A program made the position numbers and the translations under genes. A stretch of DNA of 46,022 nt from Candidatus Delongbacteria bacterium (GTDB lineage Bacteria > UBA4055). Shown here piece by piece: positions 16,133 through 25,187 of the stretch. The notes beneath the pieces were generated by a model, which worked only from the letters and a program-made list of their open reading frames with translations, searched no databases and was not told where the DNA came from. How positions within the stretch are numbered: position 1 is the stretch's first letter; each line of letters begins with the position of its first letter. Location: assembly GCA_016937995.1 (NCBI GenBank), contig JAFGVM010000088.1, forward strand, positions 1 to 46,022. The letters are read 5' to 3'.

Positions 16133-16740
16133 TTTACCTCCTCAGGATCTTTGATAATCACACCTTTCACTATCCAGATAAAGACAGCAAGCATAAAGAA
16201 AGCACCCGGAGCCATAACCATGATAGACCATTTAACCCACCAGGAACCTAAAACAGTAAATCCCCAAACCGTACCGGAACCCATCAGCTCTCTAAAGAAA
16301 GCTATAATGAGGAGTACATATGTATATCCTATTCCGGAACTCATTCCATCCACAAATGAAATGAACGGTTTGTTGTTTAAAGCAAACGCTTCTGCTCTGC
16401 CCATTATAATACAATTAGTTATGATCAGCCCGACATATGGACCAAGTTGTCTTGATACATCCGGAAGATAGGCTTTTAAAACAATGTCAACAAGAATAAC
16501 ATATGAAGCTATTATCATTGTTGTTACCATCATTCTGATCCTTGTAGGGATCTGTTTTCTTAAAATAGAAACTGTCACATTTGAAAGAGCAGTAACAAAA
16601 ACAAGCCCGATGCTCATCACCACTGTATTTTTTAAAACATTTGTAACAGCAAGTGTAGAACAAATGCCCAGGATCTGAACAAATACAGGATTATCTCTCC
16701 CCAGATTTGCTAATGTGATCTTATTTATTTTATTATTCAT
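16129..16740 (-). CDS. nqrD: Na+-NQR membrane subunit D
   Basis: A 203-aa six-helix subunit, the inverted-topology partner of NqrE. NqrD landmarks: DNPVFVQILGICSTLAVT, IIASYVILVDIVLKAY, GLIITNCIIMGRAEAFAL and FFRELMGSGTVWGFTVL. C27 or so (ILGICS) and the ITNCI cysteine are the cluster ligands. It overlaps nqrC by eight bases and nqrE by four. Confidence 0.95.
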   Translation of the reverse strand: MNNKINKITLANLGRDNPVFVQILGICSTLAVTNVLKNTVVMSIGLVFVTALSNVTVSILRKQIPTRIRMMVTTMIIASYVILVDIVLKAYLPDVSRQLGPYVGLIITNCIIMGRAEAFALNNKPFISFVDGMSSGIGYTYVLLIIAFFRELMGSGTVWGFTVLGSWWVKWSIMVMAPGAFFMLAVFIWIVKGVIIKDPEEVK

Positions 16741-17341
16741 TATTCACTCTCTTCCATTCTGCATTGTTAATTGCTGTAACTTTATTAACTATATCTTTTA
16801 TTGCTTTTGTGGTCACAGTAGCACCGGTAATAGCATCGAACTGACTCTCAGTATCGTTCTCACCTTCAGGTACATATGTAAACGGACCTTTTTTTCCCCT
16901 GAACTGTTCCCTGAACCAGTCTTCAGCAATTCTTGCTCCCAGACCCGGTGTTTCACTCTGTTTTATGAAATCAATGCCTGTCATTTTACCGGTTTTAGAA
17001 TCAAAACCGACATGAGCTCTGATGACTCCCCACAGACCTGCTCCGTCAATCGTGTATATAACAATTGAACTGTTTTTAAATCTGTATTCAGGAATTGAAT
17101 TTATTCCCGCAGTTTCAGTAACATTTTCACTGAAAAATATATCAAGATCTTCATCACTATTTGGAATTTGCATATCAGCAGTGTATAAGACGGATCTTTT
17201 CAGAAACAGTTTCTCATTTCTTGTAACTCTGGATTTTGTATACAAATGAACAAATGAAAGCAAAACTACAAAAACAAAGGTGATCGAGAACATGAAAACA
17301 ACCATTTTGATCCTTGCAGCTGTTTTATTTTTCTTTGCCAT
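16733..17341 (-). CDS. nqrC: Na+-NQR subunit C (FMN-binding)
   Basis: A 202-aa protein with one N-terminal membrane helix (residues 12-32) and a periplasmic FMN-binding domain. TPGLGARI and the flavinylation motif DAITGAT (D169-T175) are present, so FMN should be covalently bound to T175 by ApbE, which is not encoded in this window. It is shorter than typical NqrC (about 260 aa) and closer in size to RnfG. GGAGATTTT precedes the ATG. Confidence 0.92.
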   Translation of the reverse strand: MAKKNKTAARIKMVVFMFSITFVFVVLLSFVHLYTKSRVTRNEKLFLKRSVLYTADMQIPNSDEDLDIFFSENVTETAGINSIPEYRFKNSSIVIYTIDGAGLWGVIRAHVGFDSKTGKMTGIDFIKQSETPGLGARIAEDWFREQFRGKKGPFTYVPEGENDTESQFDAITGATVTTKAIKDIVNKVTAINNAEWKRVNNE

Positions 17342-17349
17342 AAAATCTC

Positions 17350-18309
17350 CTATGTGGCCTTCATTTGTTTAGCTTTCTTTCTTTGTTTCCACTCTTTTAC
17401 CCCCGTATCCATAAGTGGTGCGAACATGTTTGCCAGCAGGATCGCAAACATCATACCTTCCGGCCAGACAGAAAATGTTCTTATAACCGAGGTCATGACG
17501 CCAATAAATATACCGTATATCATTTTTGCAGTTTCTTCTTTTGGTGCTGAAACAGGATCAGTAGCCATAAAAAAGAGTCCTAAAATAAATCCGCCCGAAA
17601 GAATAGAGGTCAAAAGATCAATATTACCAGTTATTCCAAAGCTCCCGAGAATACCCTGAATTACCAGCATTCCGATCAGTGTCCAGATGACTATAGTTTT
17701 ACTCGCGATCTTTTGTTTCAATAGATAAAGTCCGCCGACAGCAAGTAAAATTGCTGAGGTCTCTCCGATGGAACCGGGAATATTTCCCAAAAAAGCGTTT
17801 AAGTAAAAAACCTTGTCAATATTCTCCCCTGTTGAAAGAACAGTAGCAGAAGTAATGGCATCGGGAGTGTATTTTACAAGTCCTCCCAACCAACCTATTG
17901 CAGGTTTTGCCCAGTTACCTGTCATATAAGAAGCAAATGTAACATATATGAAAGCTCTTCCCACCAGTGCGGGATTAAATATATTTTTTCCAAAACCGCC
18001 AAAGACCATTTTTCCGAAAATAACAGAAAAAACGATCCCGACCACAGCCATCCAGTATGGAAGAGTTGGCGGAATTATCATGACAAACAGAAAGTTTGTA
18101 ACAAATACAGAAGAGGATACAGGTTCGCTATAGTGTCTGGCAAAAAAATACTCCGCTAAAAAACCAAAAATGTTAACTACAATAAACATTATAAAAGCTC
18201 TCCAGCCGAAAAAATAAACAGACGCAATTAAAGCCGGAGTTAATGCCCACATTACTTTTTTCATTGGAAGTAGCCATCTTACAACTGGATTTTTCTTTTT
18301 ATCAGTCAT
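17350..18309 (-). CDS. nqrB: Na+-NQR membrane subunit B
   Basis: About 319 aa with roughly ten membrane helices. Landmarks are GGFGKNIFNPALVGRAF, GNIPGSIGETSA, FMATDPVSAPKEE and WPEGMMFAILLANMFAPL. The covalent FMN site is DAITSAT (T159 counted from the upstream GTG), with Ser where most homologues have Gly. The protein lacks the longer N-terminus of canonical NqrB (about 410 aa) and so resembles RnfD in length. The frame opens with GTG at 18318, but ATG 18309 is the better start. It would carry the Na+ path and, in normal Nqr, accept electrons for quinone. Confidence 0.92.
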   Translation of the reverse strand: MTDKKKNPVVRWLLPMKKVMWALTPALIASVYFFGWRAFIMFIVVNIFGFLAEYFFARHYSEPVSSSVFVTNFLFVMIIPPTLPYWMAVVGIVFSVIFGKMVFGGFGKNIFNPALVGRAFIYVTFASYMTGNWAKPAIGWLGGLVKYTPDAITSATVLSTGENIDKVFYLNAFLGNIPGSIGETSAILLAVGGLYLLKQKIASKTIVIWTLIGMLVIQGILGSFGITGNIDLLTSILSGGFILGLFFMATDPVSAPKEETAKMIYGIFIGVMTSVIRTFSVWPEGMMFAILLANMFAPLMDTGVKEWKQRKKAKQMKAT

Positions 18310-18321
18310 TTTTCTCACTCA

Positions 18322-18561
18322 TTAAGTAGTTTCAATAACATTTTGATCTATCAGGCAGGCTTCATGTCCAAGTTTATCAACCATTTTGATTATTTCATTT
18401 AAAATTTTTCCGTCTCCTTCATATTGAACAGTGATCTCTTTTTTTGCAATGTCAACAAAAACATCAGAAACACCGGGCAATTTCCTTCCCGCGTGCTCAA
18501 TTGCATAGGTACAGGCACCGCAATATGAACCTTTAATAGATAGTCTCGCTTTTTTTTTCAT
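18322..18561 (-). CDS. Heavy-metal-associated (HMA) domain protein upstream of nqrB
   Basis: A 79-aa single-domain ferredoxin-like fold with the metal motif GSYCGACTYAIEHAGRKL and VSDVFVDIAKKEITVQYEG, as in copper chaperones and P-type ATPase N-domains. CxxC binds Cu(I) or another soft metal. It stands where nqrA would be expected, four bases before the nqrB frame, so it is co-transcribed. A role in metal supply or redox assembly of Nqr is conjecture. Confidence 0.85.
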   Translation of the reverse strand: MKKKARLSIKGSYCGACTYAIEHAGRKLPGVSDVFVDIAKKEITVQYEGDGKILNEIIKMVDKLGHEACLIDQNVIETT

Positions 18562-18756
18562 ATGCCCAGATGATGTTTGTTAAGATCACCTACAATATTA
18601 CATAAATTGAAGATCAGTTTCAACTTTAATAATTTATATTTTTAGAATCAAACAATTTACATCGACAATTGACAAGTATGAAATATCAAGACCATAGAAT
18701 CGGATATCTTCACAAAAAAGTCTATTAAAGCTGATTATTTTATTTATATTACCTGA

Positions 18757-19365
18757 ATGAGAAACTATAAGAAAGATGAAAATAAATTCTGTCCGTTATG
18801 CAGATTGTATAAAGACATTTGTATCTGCTCAGAAATTAAAAAATTCAACCTTGATACAAGAATTTCCATATTAATGCATAACAAAGAAAAGAGAAAAGTC
18901 TCAAACACTGCAAAAATAGCTTATTTAACACTTAACAACTGCAATTTGGTAACCAAAGGCGAGAAAGATGTCAATACTGATATAAACAGCATTATATCCT
19001 CACAACACATAAATATTGTACTGTATCCCGATGCTTCAAAAGAGTTGAACAGAGAACTTCTGCAGAATTTTGATAAACCTGTTAATCTGATAGTGCTGGA
19101 TGGAAATTATAACCAGGCGGGAAAGATGTTCCGTTCAGATATTGCTTTGCAAAAAGCAATTAAAGTCAGACTTCCATTAGGGCAGATCAGAAAAGATCAA
19201 CTCCGGTCACCCGTTCATCCTGAACAGGTATCAACAATAGAAGCTGTCATTAATGCTTTAGAGATAATTGGAGATACTGAAGCAAATGAACATATGGAAT
19301 ATTTATTCGGTGAACTGACATTACGTCTTAAAAAAAGGGTCAATAGTAATTTAAAATTTACTTAG
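18757..19365 (+). CDS. DTW-domain protein (tRNA acp3U transferase-like)
   Basis: A 202-aa protein of the DTW family, which transfers 3-amino-3-carboxypropyl from SAM to uridine in tRNA or rRNA. The N-terminal cysteines CPLCRLYKDICICSEI match the family. The name-giving motif is changed to LDGNYNQAGKMFRSD (usually DGTWxQA or DTW). LRSPVHPEQVSTIEAVINAL is the SAM-pocket end of the domain. It overlaps the usher gene tail to tail by eight bases, and no terminator is visible between them. Confidence 0.82.
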   Translation: MRNYKKDENKFCPLCRLYKDICICSEIKKFNLDTRISILMHNKEKRKVSNTAKIAYLTLNNCNLVTKGEKDVNTDINSIISSQHINIVLYPDASKELNRELLQNFDKPVNLIVLDGNYNQAGKMFRSDIALQKAIKVRLPLGQIRKDQLRSPVHPEQVSTIEAVINALEIIGDTEANEHMEYLFGELTLRLKKRVNSNLKFT

Positions 19366-21916
19366 CTACTAATGTTCCTAGCTTACAATATCCTTCCTCA
19401 GTGTTTCTTGCGATCCTGATTATTATAGGTTCATATTTTTCAGATTCAAGGAACAGTCTGTAACTACCCGGTTTTAGTCCATATGCATAAAAATATCCTG
19501 CTTTGTTAGTAAAGATAGTTGTATAATCCTCATCATATTTTCCATACGGTACCAATTCAGCCACAGCATTAGCTATTGGTCTATTTTCCTGATCCACTAA
19601 TTGACCTTTGGCAAAAATATATGCCTTACCTTCAATATCTATTAAAAATCCACTTTTGTAAGTAGGTAATAGTATGTGTCCGTCCGAATTAACTTCATAT
19701 CCCATTGGAAGGTCTGGAAGTTCAACATTAAATTCCTGGACCCTGTACGGAAGTAAGTTAGTAAAAATAGCTGGACCAAAACGATCGGATGAGTATTGGT
19801 AATTACCATCACGGGTTCTATTGATCCCTACCTTATAATCTTTGATCACTTTGTTCGGTTTTATTAATGCAAAGCTATTATTAACAAGTTTTCCCCAGCC
19901 GAAATGGCCTCCTACGAAAACTATACCTGTTCCACCTCTCAGATTTACTGTATTATTCCTAATTCCATCATCGGATTCATTGAAATCATAATTGAGAGAT
20001 AAATTTCCACGGTTACCGGAATATGAGGTTGTGTTTGAAACTGATACAGGAGAATACTCAGATCTATTAGTAGAAAGACTGTTCATCAAGCTACCATCAG
20101 GTGCCTGATAATCCCAATTAACTCTTCCAGAATTATATTTACTGTCATATACCGTATTGAATACATGGTTAATAGGTGGATTATAGGTCAGGTTAAGGCT
20201 TGCTCTCCATGGATCAAGTGATGAATTACCGTCTCTGTTTGTTATCGTACAGGATACCCTCATGCTTGATGACATTCTCTTAGCTATTGAAAATGAATAC
20301 GTATAGGTATCCGGCTGGGTCTCTCTTCCAATTCCGTATGAAGCACTTAGAGAAGTATTTATTGTCTCAGTAATATTCTGCGATACCGACCCTGAGATGA
20401 TATATGAGACTAGGTTTCGAGGTGTAAGTTCATTCAGATTTGCATAGTTTTCACCTAAAAACTCTATCGTACCTCTCCATTGTCTGTGAAACGGATTTTG
20501 ATGATAATTGTTATTGAAATAATTATAAGACAGTCTTGTAGCAACACCGGTTGAAATTGAATCAGTACCGCTTAATGCCAGATCAACATCAAAATTCCCG
20601 AACACTGTACCAAAATTACTGCCTAAACCGAACATGTACTGATCCATCTTTGCTTGTGAATATGCTGAAAGTGTAATATTATTTGTTAAACCTCTACGAT
20701 AGAACATAGATACTATCGGTTCGTCACTGTAATTTATCTTACCGTCATATACTTGGCTCGTAACTCCCACATTAAACGAATACTGATCAAGATCTTTCTT
20801 CAATTGAAGATTGTTAAAATATGAATTTAGGTCGATCACTTCTTCATCACCGATATCGTTCCTGATAATAACCTTGATATTGGTCACACCGTGATTAAAT
20901 GCCGCCTGCTTTAAATTAAAAGGACCGGGATTAACGTTCATCTTCTCCATTAACACATCGTTGGCATATATTTCAATTGTAGAAGGTCTTAGGATCACAA
21001 CCCCGTTCATTGTTTCAGGCTGAGTAGTCTTATAGGGTTGTAAATTAAAATCTTTTGTAAAGGCTACTCCAGCCATTGAAGGAGAAGTTTGATACCCAAT
21101 TATCGGAATGTTAAGATCACCTAAATAATATCTGAACATATACTCAGGTTGATCATATACCAATCTTGTCATTCTTCTCTGAATGTCACCGTTATCTGAA
21201 TACTCACCCAAACCTTCCAGAACCACTTTGTAGATATTTATCGCACCATCAAAATTCAATGAGAACGGATTGCTGCTGAAGTCATTTTCCTCATAAGAAG
21301 TGAATTTTAATAACTGTGATGCCCTGAGATTTAAAAATCCGCTATAATTACTCGGTGATAAGGCAAAGTCAATACTGCTTGGTGCATTGTTATAACCTAA
21401 TTCTGAAGTGTTGGGTTTGATATATTCTGGAGGTACACTGATCTCAAATCGCAACATCTGTTCATCATAATCAGTATAGATATTATTCTCCTCTAAAAAA
21501 GCAAGATTTATGGTACTTAAATTCAAAGTAGCACCGACAAGCCATTCCATTAAGGGTTTATTTATAACTTTTGCAAGATGTTTGTACAATGTAGTTTTTC
21601 TTACGTGTATCTGATCAGCACCTTTCTTCAGGAATACTTCTATCTTACCTACTCTTTTACCGTTTATTATGTATGGTACAAGCAACTTGTAAGGTTTAAC
21701 CTGTTTATAACCGAACACCTCGTAAAAAAGATCATCGTAATTAGTATTATTAATATCTGGTTCATCCAGTGCAATCGGTTCCTGTGAAGCTAAAAGCTCA
21801 TAATCTGAATCTATATCAGCCATTGCTAAAAGATCGAACTCCTTCTGAAGATCAGAATATAACATCCCGGTCAATAACAATACAAGTATGATCAATATTT
21901 CACTTTTAAATTTCAA
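19358..21916 (-). CDS. Chaperone-usher outer membrane usher
   Basis: An 852-aa outer membrane beta-barrel pore for fimbrial assembly. It has a signal peptide, an N-terminal periplasmic domain, then a barrel with alternating strands rich in N, S and Y. The usher signature is IEIYANDVLMEKMNVNPGPF followed by TNIKVIIRNDIGDEEVID and YSFNVGVTSQ. The C-terminus (about 765-852) is a carboxypeptidase-regulatory or plug-like beta-sandwich (AVAELVPYGKYDED, YFYAYGLKPGSYRLF). It starts with TTG three bases after the chaperone stop. Size and order suit archaic or alternative chaperone-usher systems. Confidence 0.85.
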   Translation of the reverse strand: MKFKSEILIILVLLLTGMLYSDLQKEFDLLAMADIDSDYELLASQEPIALDEPDINNTNYDDLFYEVFGYKQVKPYKLLVPYIINGKRVGKIEVFLKKGADQIHVRKTTLYKHLAKVINKPLMEWLVGATLNLSTINLAFLEENNIYTDYDEQMLRFEISVPPEYIKPNTSELGYNNAPSSIDFALSPSNYSGFLNLRASQLLKFTSYEENDFSSNPFSLNFDGAINIYKVVLEGLGEYSDNGDIQRRMTRLVYDQPEYMFRYYLGDLNIPIIGYQTSPSMAGVAFTKDFNLQPYKTTQPETMNGVVILRPSTIEIYANDVLMEKMNVNPGPFNLKQAAFNHGVTNIKVIIRNDIGDEEVIDLNSYFNNLQLKKDLDQYSFNVGVTSQVYDGKINYSDEPIVSMFYRRGLTNNITLSAYSQAKMDQYMFGLGSNFGTVFGNFDVDLALSGTDSISTGVATRLSYNYFNNNYHQNPFHRQWRGTIEFLGENYANLNELTPRNLVSYIISGSVSQNITETINTSLSASYGIGRETQPDTYTYSFSIAKRMSSSMRVSCTITNRDGNSSLDPWRASLNLTYNPPINHVFNTVYDSKYNSGRVNWDYQAPDGSLMNSLSTNRSEYSPVSVSNTTSYSGNRGNLSLNYDFNESDDGIRNNTVNLRGGTGIVFVGGHFGWGKLVNNSFALIKPNKVIKDYKVGINRTRDGNYQYSSDRFGPAIFTNLLPYRVQEFNVELPDLPMGYEVNSDGHILLPTYKSGFLIDIEGKAYIFAKGQLVDQENRPIANAVAELVPYGKYDEDYTTIFTNKAGYFYAYGLKPGSYRLFLESEKYEPIIIRIARNTEEGYCKLGTLVAK

Positions 21917-21918
21917 GG

Positions 21919-22671
21919 TTACTCTTTAATTAGTTCAACATTTATCTGACCCAATGGTATCTGTTCAGGCCATAGGATTCTGAATCTTCTTTTACTTTTT
22001 GCTAATATAGATGAAGCCATAGCAGGAACTTCATTCATGGTCAAAATCAACGGCTTAAGATTACCACTATCTTCCTTTCTTGCACCCTGTCTAATCAGGA
22101 ATGAAGCACTTGTCAATTTCCCGTGAAGATTGCCATTGTTTATACAAACTATTTCCAGTTCCTGTTCTCCTTTATCGCTTAAAGGAGCACCTATTGACTC
22201 AATTACAATATCTGGACTGGCATTAATAGGTTTTACATATAATCTTCCTGCATAATTCATAAGAACATTTATGCTTGCAGAAAAACTGACGTCATTATTT
22301 TTCTTCTTTGGAAGTTCGATCTCTTTACAAAAGATTGTGTAACTCAGCTCATTTTCAATATCCTGTTTACCAACATAACGGACCTGTATCGATCTTTCCT
22401 CATTCTTTTTTAATATGAACTGAGCAGGATAGATCACGAAATCGTCATGCACTTCCTCGCCCTGAACAGGATTTCCATCAATATCCTTTGTCAACTTTAA
22501 TATGCTTATATCAATAGGGATCGGTCTGTCCTCCTGATTGGATATAGTATATAAGTAACTCGATGAATTTCCATTTGTAGTTAAAGTAACTACAGAAGGG
22601 CCAAAAGTATATGCGTTCAATATCAAGGTGAGTAGAGTTATATATAAAATCGTAATTTTCTTATTAATCAT
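21919..22671 (-). CDS. Periplasmic fimbrial chaperone (PapD-like)
   Basis: About 250 aa: signal peptide, then two Ig-like domains. FVIYPAQFILKKNEERSIQVRYVG is the G1/F1 region of fimbrial chaperones, which donates a strand to pilin subunits; YTIFCKEIELP and ASINVLMNYAGRLYVKP follow. ATG 22671 has AGGA at good spacing, while a TTG at 22677 is the other option. It lies between the pilin genes and the usher in one operon. Confidence 0.88.
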   Translation of the reverse strand: MINKKITILYITLLTLILNAYTFGPSVVTLTTNGNSSSYLYTISNQEDRPIPIDISILKLTKDIDGNPVQGEEVHDDFVIYPAQFILKKNEERSIQVRYVGKQDIENELSYTIFCKEIELPKKKNNDVSFSASINVLMNYAGRLYVKPINASPDIVIESIGAPLSDKGEQELEIVCINNGNLHGKLTSASFLIRQGARKEDSGNLKPLILTMNEVPAMASSILAKSKRRFRILWPEQIPLGQINVELIKE

Positions 22672-22689
22672 TTTCAAATCCTGAAAGTT

Positions 22690-23220
22690 TTAATCGTTTG
22701 ATGCTAAAACCAGAGTTAATTGATCTGTGTAATTACCAGCTAACTTACCGACTGTTGCAGCATCCGCAATGGTCATTCTGAGATCAAAATTCAATTTATT
22801 AGTTCTTTGAGTGGTTGTACCTGTTGTTGTAATTAAGGCTGTATTTGCATTGAATACCAAAGTTGTATTGTATGGTGGAACCAATGTTAATCCTGCAGCA
22901 AGAGTTCCAGAGTTATAATTCGCTTCAAGATTGTAATCAATTGTTGTATTATTGATCTCATGTTGTAATCTCGGTTGTGTAGATGTCCCGTTTGCAGAAG
23001 TTATAAATAAAGTCCATCCGTTAAGACTTCTGTCCTTGATCTCAATTCCTGAAACTACATTGACAGTTGTGCAACCGACACCACTGCTTATGGAAATTGG
23101 AATACCTGTTGCGAGATTACTCGGATATGAATCGACAGTTACGGCTGTTCCCTGAGAAAATGCATTTAATACAAAGAGAAATATGACGGTTGTTAAAATA
23201 TGTTTTGTTTTATGTAGCAT
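22690..23220 (-). CDS. Minor pilin (chaperone-usher type)
   Basis: A 176-aa secreted beta-rich protein with signal peptide (ending NAFSQG). It resembles the pilin upstream: ITIDD/IEIKD-type segment GIEIKDRSLNGWTLFI and C-terminal VGKLAGNYTDQLTLVLASND, the same ending as the other subunit. One Cys (GVGCTT) is present, so no disulfide. It is likely a minor or tip-proximal subunit because it follows the intergenic hairpin and its repeats are less regular. Confidence 0.75.
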   Translation of the reverse strand: MLHKTKHILTTVIFLFVLNAFSQGTAVTVDSYPSNLATGIPISISSGVGCTTVNVVSGIEIKDRSLNGWTLFITSANGTSTQPRLQHEINNTTIDYNLEANYNSGTLAAGLTLVPPYNTTLVFNANTALITTTGTTTQRTNKLNFDLRMTIADAATVGKLAGNYTDQLTLVLASND

Positions 23221-23254
23221 GTTAATTTACTAGTTTCTCTCTTTTTAAATTTAT

Positions 23255-23282
23255 GGCGGGATCAATTTTATTTGATCCCACC
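23255..23282 (-). promoter_or_regulatory. Hairpin between the two pilin genes
   Basis: On the minus strand an 11-bp stem GGTGGGATCAA / TTGATCCCGCC (one G-T pair) with a 6-base loop follows the major pilin stop. No T-run follows, so it is probably a partial terminator or mRNA-stabilising processing hairpin. Such hairpins let a major pilin be made in excess over downstream genes. Confidence 0.65.
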
Positions 23283-23317
23283 AATTTGCTTAGTAACTTT
23301 TCAACATATGAAAAGTA

Positions 23318-23851
23318 TTAGTCATTTGATGCAAGTGTAAATGCAATTGTATCAACGTAATCACCGGCTAATTTACCTGCAGTTTCAGCTGCGGTAACAT
23401 CCATATTCAAATCGAAGCTGTAAGCAGCTGTACCTGTTGTTGCAGTTCCTGTTGCGGTTATAGCAGCAGCACCTAATGTTAAAGGTGTTGTAGCGTTCAA
23501 TGTAAGACCTGTACCTAAAGTACCACCAACGTTAGCCATTGTAAGAGTGTAGGCCATTGTAGCACCGTTTGTTGCATTTGTAAGAACTCCGGTACCTGCA
23601 ACAATATCCAAAGTCCAACCTGCGATACTGTTGTCATCAATTGTGATTCCTGTTACAACATCAACATCCAAAGCGTTTCCTGCTACTACCGGAGCAGGTG
23701 TTCCTGTTGTTGTGTTAGTCGGGTAAGCACCTACTGTTAAAGCAGTAGTTAAAGCGATATTAGCCGCGATCTCACCGTTGCTGATCAATGCTGCGTTTGA
23801 AACGCTTGCTGCCAGTAAAACACCCAGAAGCACTGTCATCATTTTTTTCAT
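23318..23851 (-). CDS. Major pilin (chaperone-usher type)
   Basis: A 177-aa secreted protein: signal peptide ending VSNA, then an Ala/Thr/Gly-rich, Cys-free beta protein. The C-terminal strand ETAGKLAGDYVDTIAFTLASND has the alternating hydrophobics of a pilin donor-strand acceptor, and GITIDDNSIAGWTLDIV is shared with the second subunit. A GGGGAGAAAAC ribosome site and first place in the operon suit the main subunit. Members of the spore-coat-U-like (archaic) pilin group look most similar, from memory. Confidence 0.78.
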   Translation of the reverse strand: MKKMMTVLLGVLLAASVSNAALISNGEIAANIALTTALTVGAYPTNTTTGTPAPVVAGNALDVDVVTGITIDDNSIAGWTLDIVAGTGVLTNATNGATMAYTLTMANVGGTLGTGLTLNATTPLTLGAAAITATGTATTGTAAYSFDLNMDVTAAETAGKLAGDYVDTIAFTLASND

Positions 23852-23965
23852 GTTTTCTCCCCTTTTGGTTTGATTAGGATTTTTTCATCTTATCTTTTTT
23901 AAACTCATTTGCAATTATTTCGCATTTATATTTAAGTAATCTAGTGTCGCTTTGCTAATAAGTCA

Positions 23966-23979
23966 GTGATATAAATCAC
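23966..23979. promoter_or_regulatory. CRP/FNR-like palindrome upstream of major pilin
   Basis: GTGATATAAATCAC is a perfect GTGAT-4-ATCAC inverted repeat, 115 bp before the pilin start. On the minus strand it reads TGTGATTTATATCACT, close to the CRP-type TGTGA-N6-TCACA pattern. A regulator of the CRP/FNR family is a reasonable guess; none is encoded here. It lies in the otherwise empty gap 23852-24085. Confidence 0.5.
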
Positions 23980-24085
23980 ATTAACATAATAAGTTTCTAC
24001 ATACCATAACATTGTATTATGTATAGCATGACTCAGTAAAATAATACATTTCTCAGAAAAATTCTATAAAAAAATGTTTCCCGTT

Positions 24086-25078
24086 TTATAAAATACCCGA
24101 AATCGATATTTTTCCTATAGCTTTACCGGACTGTAACAATTGGTGTGACCTGTTCAATATTTCTACGGATATGACATCCTGAGTTGATGATAAAGTCGAC
24201 TTGATCCTGCCTTTGTCCAACAATTTGGATATCCTGTTAAGAATAATACCCTGTTCTCCAATATCTTCTGTAGTGAACATTGATCTTGTGAACATGAACT
24301 CCCACACAAATGTGACACTTTTTTTCTTGAGAATATCCAGATCATGGTCTTTTTCTGTTGAAACCAAACTGCATATTTTTCCCTGAGGTTTAATGATTTC
24401 TGACATTGTTTTAAAATAGTGATCAGTGCTGTTCAGACAAAGAATATAATCAAAATTATCGATTTTCAGCTGTTCCATTTCCGCTTTTAGATCTTTTCTG
24501 TGATCTAAAACACCGTCGGCTCCCATAGACTTACACCAGTTTTTCGATTCTTCTCTTGATGCTGTGGTTATTACTTTAAGACCAGCAACTTTTTTTGCCA
24601 GCTGAATTGCTATTGAACCTACTCCTCCCGCTCCACCTATGATCAAAATTCTTTTACCTTTGTCTTTTTCAGGATCAATATTCATTCTGTCAAATAAAGC
24701 TTCCCAGGCAGCTATAGAAGTTAAAGGCATTGCTGCGGATTCTTCATAACTTAGATTTTCAGGTTTAATTCCGGTTATCCTTTCATCAACGATCTGATGA
24801 GACGCATATGAACCGTCTCTGTTTATATCTCCGGCATAAAATACTTTATCACCAACCTTATAATTCTTAACTTCATCTCCAATAGCTTCTACTATTCCTG
24901 CCGCATCCCACCCCAGGATCTTAGATGAATTTGTTCCTTCAAGTATCTTTCTTACTTTAGTGTCAATAGGATTCACTGAAATTGCTTTTATCCTGACCAA
25001 AAGATCTCTTCCTGAAGGTGAAGGTGTTTCTTTTTCAATAACCTGAAATTCATTACCATTATAAATCACTGCTTTCAT
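24086..25078 (-). CDS. MDR-family NADPH:quinone oxidoreductase-like protein
   Basis: A 330-aa medium-chain dehydrogenase/reductase. The N-terminal GroES-like domain (RIKAISVNPIDTKVRK, LGWDAAGIVEAIG, VGDKVFYAGD) lacks the zinc-binding cysteines and histidines of alcohol dehydrogenases. The Rossmann domain has the nucleotide motif IIGGAGGVGSIAIQLAK (AxxGxxG variant). It probably reduces quinones or enones with NADPH. It is monocistronic, with AGGGAT before the ATG. Confidence 0.85.
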   Translation of the reverse strand: MKAVIYNGNEFQVIEKETPSPSGRDLLVRIKAISVNPIDTKVRKILEGTNSSKILGWDAAGIVEAIGDEVKNYKVGDKVFYAGDINRDGSYASHQIVDERITGIKPENLSYEESAAMPLTSIAAWEALFDRMNIDPEKDKGKRILIIGGAGGVGSIAIQLAKKVAGLKVITTASREESKNWCKSMGADGVLDHRKDLKAEMEQLKIDNFDYILCLNSTDHYFKTMSEIIKPQGKICSLVSTEKDHDLDILKKKSVTFVWEFMFTRSMFTTEDIGEQGIILNRISKLLDKGRIKSTLSSTQDVISVEILNRSHQLLQSGKAIGKISISGIL

Positions 25079-25187
25079 ATTTATCCCTGCATATTTTGTT
25101 TTGAATCAGTATAATTTATACTATTTGAACGTCAGTTACAATATCAAAAAAATTGCATTATTTCAATTTGAATGTTAATATTCCTGA

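Noticed and set aside
14382-18309. Rnf complex
   Set aside because: The D, E and F subunits have clear Nqr fingerprints, and neither RnfB nor RnfC is present; only the short lengths of B and C recall Rnf.
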